DNA of 9,374 nucleotides, from the NCBI GenBank assembly GCA_046086225.1, contig JBJSXF010000009.1, positions 1-9,374 of the forward strand, in the 5' to 3' direction. Shown in pieces: positions 5,501 to 9,374 of this stretch. This DNA is from JBJSXF01 sp046086225 (GTDB lineage Bacteria > Actinomycetota > Acidimicrobiia > IMCC26256 > PALSA-610). Position numbers and translations under genes: made by a program. The notes under the pieces were generated by a model. The model ran no database searches, had not been told where the DNA came from, and was given only the letters and a program-made list of their open reading frames with translations. Position 1 is the stretch's first letter. Every line of letters begins with the position of its first letter.

Positions 5501-7693
5501 ATGGCACGAGCGTCGATGGCACTCAGGGCCGCCGGGGTCTCCGCGGTGCTGGTCGGGTCACTGCTCGTCATTCCCGCTGCTCGGGCCGAGGCTTCGACCC
5601 CGTATTTCACGGCGGTCTCCGCGGGGAACGCCCACTCCTGCGGCCTCACCACGTCGGGCATCGTCGCCTGCTGGGGTTCCAACGGAGCCCTGCAACTCGG
5701 CACGACCCAGACCCCCTTCGGCTTCTCCAACGTGCCCGTCGCGGTCGCCGGACTCGCCGGAGCTCAGATCGCCTCGATCGGCACAGGCACCGGCCACTCG
5801 TGCGCGGTCACCACGGCCGGCGCAGTCTCGTGCTGGGGTCAGAACACGGCCGGCTCGTGGGAGAACCCCGTCGCTGATCCACCGAGGAACAGCGTGACCC
5901 CGGTTCCGGTCGCCGGCGCCGGCAGCGGAGTCACCGCCGTCTCTGGAGGCGTGAATTTCACGTGCGCGCGATTCGGAAGCGGCGCAGTGAAGTGCTGGGG
6001 CCAGAACTTCGGCGGAACGCTCGGCATCGGGACGATCGCTGGAAAGGACAGTGCGACCCAGGTGGTCGGGCTCACGAGCGGGGTGACCGCGATCGCGGCC
6101 GGCCCCGGGCATGCGTGCGCGATCCAGAACGGCGCACTCAAGTGCTGGGGCCGAACCGAGTTCGGGCAGTTCGGGGTCGGCACGCCGGTCGCGTCGGCCG
6201 ACACCAACGGCGACGGCACCGCGAGCGGCCCGAGCATCGTCGGTCCCGACGATTGCGACGGCGACCCCACTCAAGAGTTCAGCATCATGCGGTTCCCGTG
6301 CGCCCTGACCCCGCAGCAGGTCCCCGGCTTCACGAGCGGGGTGACCGCCGTCTCGATCGGCGAGAGCAACACCTGCGTGGTGCACAACGGCGCGTTGAAG
6401 TGCTTCGGGCTGGCCGGGGTGCTCATCGATACTGCGAGCCCGGGGCTCATCCTCTGCAAGGAAGGCGAGCTTTCCTGCGCGCTCGCGCCGGTGACCGTCC
6501 CCGGGCTGGGCTCGGGCGTGACCGCCGTCTCACCCCGCATCGGCGACCACGCCTGCGTCATCCAGTCCGGGACACCGAAGTGCTGGGGCAGCGACGAGTT
6601 CGGCCAGCTCGGCACCGGGGCAGCCGGGCAGCCGTTGCGTTTCACCCCGGTCGCGGTGTCGGGACTGTCGGGCACGACCACGCGCATGACCGTCGGCGAC
6701 GGATTCACCTGTGCCGTGACGAACACGGGCGTCGCGTCGTGCTTCGGGGCGAACAACAGCGGCCAGCTCGGCCGCAGCGCTCCCCACCCGTCCCCGCAGC
6801 CCGGGGAGGTCGCCATCGGCGCACTCCCCGCCACCCCGGGCCCGCCCACCCTGACCGGCGTCACCCGCGGAAACGCGTCGGCGACCGTGACCTTCTCGGC
6901 CCCCGCCGACCCGGGCGACAGCGCGATCACCTCGTACGGAGTGGCGTGCACCTCGTCGAACGGCGGCACGGCCCGATCAGCCACGGGCGCCGGCAGCCCG
7001 ATCACCGTGACCGCGCTCACCAACGGGAAGACGTACACCTGCACCGTCAAGGCCACGAGCGCGAGCGGCACCGGACCGTCCTCGGGCGCGTCGGCGGCGT
7101 TCGTTCCCGGCGCAGCACCTGGAGCGCCGACCGGCGTCGTCGCTCGCGCCGGCTCGACGACGACGGCCACCGGTCCGCTCTCCGTGGTGTTCGCCGCCCC
7201 CGCAAACGGCGGGAGCGCGATTACCGGCTACGGAGTGTCATGCACCTCGGCCGACGGTGGCATCAGCCGCACCGGCTCCGGCGCAGCGTCACCGATCGCG
7301 ATTTCCGGAGCGACGACGGCCAAGACCTACACGTGCAAGGTGCGCGCCACGAACGTCATCGGCACCGGGGCGTTCTCGACGGCCTCGCCCCCGGTCGTGG
7401 TCGGATCGCCGCCTCCACCGTCACTCACCGGCGTGACCCGACCCGCAGCCGGACAGCTCCGGGTCGCCTACACCCCGAACGGAAACAACGGGAGTGCACT
7501 CACCGGCTTCACCGCCCGGTGCGAGTCGAGCAATGGTGGCGCGGTCGGCACCCGGACGGTGAACAATCCCGCCGCTCGGGAAATCACCGTGACCGCCCTC
7601 ACACCGGGGAAGAGCTACACGTGCAAGGTGCGGGCGATCAACGCCCGGGGCACCGGACGCGCCTCTTCGGCCTCGGGCGTGAAGACCGCCTGA
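5501..7693 (+). CDS. Secreted RCC1-repeat beta-propeller protein with three fibronectin III domains (730 aa)
   Basis: Exported protein of unknown target. Residues 1-30 are a signal peptide (AGVSAVLVGSLLVIPAARA, cleavage near ARA-EA). Seven RCC1-like units follow, each with a C.(8-9)CWG or CFG core: Cys pairs 47/57, 101/111, 155/165, 206/215, 292/301, 352/361 and 404/414, several ending GQLG or GQFGVG. Seven units make one full propeller; the paired cysteines could form a disulfide in each blade outside the cell. Blade 4 carries an insert with DTNGDGTASG (234-243) resembling a calcium-binding loop; inserts in blades 4 and 5 share a C...CAL pattern. The C-terminal half has three fibronectin III domains (about 446-537, 541-635, 638-729), each with a YGV.C or F.ARC strand and the YTC.V.A strand. 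There is no LPXTG, lipobox or C-terminal membrane helix. RCC1 in bacteria is often a binding scaffold; adhesion or polymer binding is inference. ATG 5501 has only a weak GGGGG ribosome site; Met6 is a less likely alternative. Confidence 0.88.
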   Translation: MARASMALRAAGVSAVLVGSLLVIPAARAEASTPYFTAVSAGNAHSCGLTTSGIVACWGSNGALQLGTTQTPFGFSNVPVAVAGLAGAQIASIGTGTGHSCAVTTAGAVSCWGQNTAGSWENPVADPPRNSVTPVPVAGAGSGVTAVSGGVNFTCARFGSGAVKCWGQNFGGTLGIGTIAGKDSATQVVGLTSGVTAIAAGPGHACAIQNGALKCWGRTEFGQFGVGTPVASADTNGDGTASGPSIVGPDDCDGDPTQEFSIMRFPCALTPQQVPGFTSGVTAVSIGESNTCVVHNGALKCFGLAGVLIDTASPGLILCKEGELSCALAPVTVPGLGSGVTAVSPRIGDHACVIQSGTPKCWGSDEFGQLGTGAAGQPLRFTPVAVSGLSGTTTRMTVGDGFTCAVTNTGVASCFGANNSGQLGRSAPHPSPQPGEVAIGALPATPGPPTLTGVTRGNASATVTFSAPADPGDSAITSYGVACTSSNGGTARSATGAGSPITVTALTNGKTYTCTVKATSASGTGPSSGASAAFVPGAAPGAPTGVVARAGSTTTATGPLSVVFAAPANGGSAITGYGVSCTSADGGISRTGSGAASPIAISGATTAKTYTCKVRATNVIGTGAFSTASPPVVVGSPPPPSLTGVTRPAAGQLRVAYTPNGNNGSALTGFTARCESSNGGAVGTRTVNNPAAREITVTALTPGKSYTCKVRAINARGTGRASSASGVKTA

Positions 7694-7703
7694 CCCGGGT
7701 TCG

Positions 7704-7732
7704 CCGGACCGCGACGCTGATCGGTCGGCCGG
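7704..7732. terminator. Weak bulged hairpin between convergent genes
   Basis: In the 51-base gap between the RCC1 gene and the convergent small membrane gene, CCGGACCG (7704-7711) can pair with CGGT (7722-7725) plus CCGG (7729-7732), with a three-base bulge and a ten-base loop. There is no T-run. It is placed where a shared terminator for both strands would be expected, but the structure is modest for DNA this GC-rich. Confidence 0.2.
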
Positions 7733-7744
7733 ATACGGGAATGC

Positions 7745-7912
7745 CTAGCGGCGACGACGGCGCTCCGCACGCAGCCGGGCCGCTCGCTCCTTCTGGTGCC
7801 GCTGGTAGGCGAACCGCAGCTCGATGACGATGCCGTAAGCGGTACCGACGAGGAGGAACCAGAAGATCGCAGCCGCGATCAGATCGCCGATGGAAGTCCA
7901 GTCGGGCTCCAC
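7745..7912 (-). CDS. Small single-helix membrane protein coupled to rmuC (55 aa)
   Basis: A short gene easily missed by length filters. It starts with GTG 7912, preceded by a strong GGAGGGAG ribosome site that lies in the last codons of rmuC, five bases from the start. The rmuC stop and this start are separated by only two bases, so the two are almost certainly translated from one mRNA. The protein begins EPDWTSIGDLIA, followed by one membrane helix (about residues 9-30, AAAIFWFLLVGTAYGIVI), and ends in a highly basic, probably helical cytoplasmic tail (QRHQKERAARLRAERRRRR). The charge layout predicts an outside N terminus and inside C terminus. I recognise no family. RmuC itself has a membrane anchor, so an accessory or membrane-organising role near nucleic acid is possible but unproven. 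Confidence 0.72.
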   Translation of the reverse strand: MEPDWTSIGDLIAAAIFWFLLVGTAYGIVIELRFAYQRHQKERAARLRAERRRRR

Positions 7913-7914
7913 CG

Positions 7915-8949
7915 CTACTCCCTCCAGTCGAGCGTTCGGGGCTCGGTATCGATCGGTGACGGATCGCCGAGTTCCCTGGTCACGGTCAGTCCGTGTTCCT
8001 TCATCCGGATGGCCTGAGGTCGCACGCTGCTCTGCATCGAGCCGACCGCGGCGTTGTAGGCACTGATCGCAGTCGAGAGACCGGTTCCGACCTTCGCCAG
8101 ATGATCGATGAAGGCCTTCAGACGGTCGTGCAGTACGGCCGCGTCGGATGCGATCTTGCGCACGTTCTCAGCCTGCGCGACCTGCTGCCAGCCGTACTCC
8201 ACCGCCCGCAACATCGCGAGCAGCGTCATGGGTGTGGCTAGGAGTACCCGCTTCGACACTGCGTATTCGGAGAGGGACGGGTCATGCCCGAGCGTCGTGG
8301 CGAGGATGCCCTCGGTCGGGACGAAGAGGATCACGAAGTCGACGGCACCGTCGAGGTACTTGCTGTAGTTGCGTGACGCGAGGTCGTTGACGTGGATCTT
8401 GAGTGCTGCGGCCTGCGTCGCCGCTGCGTCCTGGCGCCCGTCGAAATCGATGAGCGGGGCTTTCGCGTCGACGATCACGTGACGACCCTGCGGCAGTCGT
8501 ACGACGAGGTCGGGGCGCCCCTTGCCCTCGGCGGTCTCGATCGTCGTTTGCTCGACGAAGGAGACGTGCTTCGTGAGGCCGGCCAGCTCGACCGTGCGCC
8601 GCAGCGTCATCTCGCCCCAGTTCCCCGCGACGCCCGTGCCTTGGAGTGCAGTAGAGATGCGCGTCGTCACCTCACCGAGCTGCGCACCCTGGATATCGAG
8701 CTTGGCGTTCTGCTCGGAAATGTTTCGCAGTTGCTGCCCGAGGGAGGTGAACTTCCCCTCGGCATCGACCTGGGAGCGCTGCACATCGCCGGCGACCTTG
8801 CTCAATTGCTCGCGGATCGGCGCCAGGAGCGGCTCGAGGTCGAGCGGGGCCACGGCACCGGGCCCAGCGGCCGACGTCGGGCGGCGGAGCACCAGCGCCA
8901 GCACGACGAGGACGAGGACGGCAATCAGGGCGATGAGCGCGAGTTCCAT
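7915..8949 (-). CDS. RmuC-like DNA recombination protein (344 aa)
   Basis: RmuC family (DUF195) protein, named for limiting recombination at inverted repeats in E. coli; it is thought to be a nuclease or nuclease-like factor. Residues 2-21 form a membrane anchor (ELALIALIAVLVLVVLALVL). A coiled-coil-type region follows (about 40-105, QLSKVAGDV...SLGQQLRNISEQNAKL), then the RmuC core: NWGEMTLRRTVELAGL (110-125), RPDLVVRLP (145-153) and VIVDAKAPL (158-166), FVPTEG (209-214), ATPMTLLAML (238-247) and YGWQQ (252-256). The spacing of D147, D161 and K163 recalls a PD-(D/E)xK nuclease centre. It is shorter than E. coli RmuC mainly in the coiled coil, as is common in actinobacteria. The ATG at 8949 was chosen because the anchor helix starts there; the frame upstream to 9252 belongs to an unrelated fragment. 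No strong ribosome site precedes this ATG. It is the first gene of a two-gene unit with the small membrane protein. Confidence 0.9.
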   Translation of the reverse strand: MELALIALIAVLVLVVLALVLRRPTSAAGPGAVAPLDLEPLLAPIREQLSKVAGDVQRSQVDAEGKFTSLGQQLRNISEQNAKLDIQGAQLGEVTTRISTALQGTGVAGNWGEMTLRRTVELAGLTKHVSFVEQTTIETAEGKGRPDLVVRLPQGRHVIVDAKAPLIDFDGRQDAAATQAAALKIHVNDLASRNYSKYLDGAVDFVILFVPTEGILATTLGHDPSLSEYAVSKRVLLATPMTLLAMLRAVEYGWQQVAQAENVRKIASDAAVLHDRLKAFIDHLAKVGTGLSTAISAYNAAVGSMQSSVRPQAIRMKEHGLTVTRELGDPSPIDTEPRTLDWRE

Positions 8950-9015
8950 GCCGTGAGGATCCCACGAGGGTGGGACACCTTCCCCGGGTCCGATCCGACA
9001 CCTCCCGTAGAGTGG

Positions 9016-9252
9016 CCCGATGGCGGCAACTTCGAGTTGGAGAGCCGTGATGCGATGTCCGAAGACCCAGATGACCGGCAGGGCGGTGACGAGCTGACCG
9101 ACGAGGTTCATCGACGACCAGTCGTTCCCCGTTATGGACCCTGTCTCGGAGAATCGGAACGCCGCGAGCGTGTGGGACCAATCGTCATTCCGGGGGATGC
9201 CGAGTGCGCCGAAGTGCCAGGCGATCAGAATCGAGTTTGAGTTGTATCGACC
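9016..9252 (-). pseudogene. Fragment of a GT-C type membrane glycosyltransferase (N-terminal part)
   Basis: On the minus strand, codons between the in-frame TAA (9253-9255) and about 9016 encode SILIAWHFGALGIPRNDDWS, then TLAAFRFSETGSITGNDWSS, MNLVGQLVTALPVIWVFG and HRITALQLEVAAIG. The pattern of a hydrophobic strand, then PRNDDW, about ten residues, a G...W, GQ, a P..WVFG and ITALQ is typical of the first periplasmic loop of dolichyl-phosphate-mannose type (PMT/ArnT-like) transferases, with the catalytic acidic pair just after TM1. Family members are several hundred residues long with many helices; here nothing recognisable follows AAIG and the frame runs by chance into rmuC. There is no start codon or full TM1 at the 5' side. 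It is therefore read as a relic truncated at both ends. Family assignment is from memory of the motif, without a search. Confidence 0.45.
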
Positions 9253-9320
9253 TTAGGTTTTGTTAGCGAGCTCAAGTCGAATGCTCGTCCCATGTTTTGT
9301 GGCAGTGGAGGAAGACTCAT
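9225..9320 (-). pseudogene. Truncated 5' end resembling a CnoX/YbbN-type thioredoxin-TPR gene
   Basis: From ATG 9320 the minus strand encodes 31 residues, MSLPPLPQNMGRAFDLSSL and then TKPKVDTTQTRF, before TGA (9225-9227). Short proline-rich N termini followed by G.AFDLSSL are typical of actinobacterial YbbN/CnoX co-chaperones (thioredoxin domain plus tetratricopeptides), whose thioredoxin domain would begin soon after. Here that domain is missing: from about 9250 the sequence instead reads in another frame as the glycosyltransferase fragment. A weak GAGAG precedes the ATG. This segment and the DNA to the window end are visibly richer in A/T than the rest. The match rests on one short motif. 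It could instead be a small unrelated peptide. Confidence 0.3.
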
Positions 9321-9374
9321 GACGTGATTCTCTCAAAGAGTCGGGGCACCGGAGTCCAAACGATGGGGCAAAAC

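Noticed and set aside
5962..7827. Long plus-strand frame overlapping the RCC1 gene.
   Set aside because: Arg/His-rich frame-shifted shadow of the RCC1/FnIII gene with no hydrophobic core or family motif.
8950..9111. N-terminal extension of RmuC from ATG 9111.
   Set aside because: RmuC proteins begin with the membrane anchor at 8949; the extension matches a glycosyltransferase loop and reads on through an unrelated spacer.
8392..9240. Plus-strand 282-codon frame opposite rmuC.
   Set aside because: Antisense shadow without motifs; rmuC on the other strand is unambiguous.
9330..9352. Small inverted repeat GATTCT-ctcaa-AGAGTC near the right edge, considered as an IS end or terminator.
   Set aside because: Only six base pairs with one wobble, no transposase and no target duplication visible.

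Overview
The window is GC-rich with strong G/C bias at third codon positions, frequent GTG and TTG starts and purine-rich Shine-Dalgarno sites. The gene content (DHA2-type MFS pump, DUF6958 and DUF1905 proteins, FAS1 lipoprotein-like secreted protein, RCC1/fibronectin III secreted protein, short RmuC) fits an Actinomycetota chromosome. An Acidimicrobiia-like or other environmental actinobacterium is my guess only. No rRNA, tRNA, CRISPR array or intact mobile element was seen.

Left part (1-2379, plus strand): nested inverted repeats, a palindromic operator-like site, then a tight pair of small conserved proteins (DUF6958 at 141-431, DUF1905 at 441-749). A 14-helix drug-efflux MFS protein follows. 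Its most upstream possible start overlaps a very promoter-like sequence that contains a TetR-type palindrome, so I place the start downstream at GTG 796, probably on a leaderless mRNA. A nested hairpin follows the stop.

Middle (2380-5407): about 500 bases without a convincing gene but with traces of coding bias, then a minus-strand secreted fasciclin (FAS1) protein, then a 332-base divergent spacer. Next is a plus-strand DEAD-box RNA helicase whose reading frame runs without a stop into a complete cold-shock (CspA) protein. This is either a helicase-CSD fusion or a helicase gene followed by an in-frame, independently started csp gene; the base composition of the joint favours a former or active csp leader. 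A 13-bp GC-rich hairpin follows.

Right part (5501-9374): a plus-strand secreted protein with seven RCC1-like blades and three fibronectin III domains. Convergent to it on the minus strand is a two-gene unit, rmuC followed two bases later by an unlisted 55-residue single-helix membrane protein. Upstream of rmuC lie what look like two truncated gene fragments on the minus strand: a GC-rich piece of a GT-C type membrane glycosyltransferase, joined to an AT-richer 5' end resembling a CnoX/YbbN-type thioredoxin-TPR protein. The composition change at that joint marks a rearrangement or decay boundary. No complete novel defence or mobile system is visible; the most unusual items are the helicase-CSP frame, the rmuC-coupled small membrane protein and the gene-fragment mosaic at the right edge.
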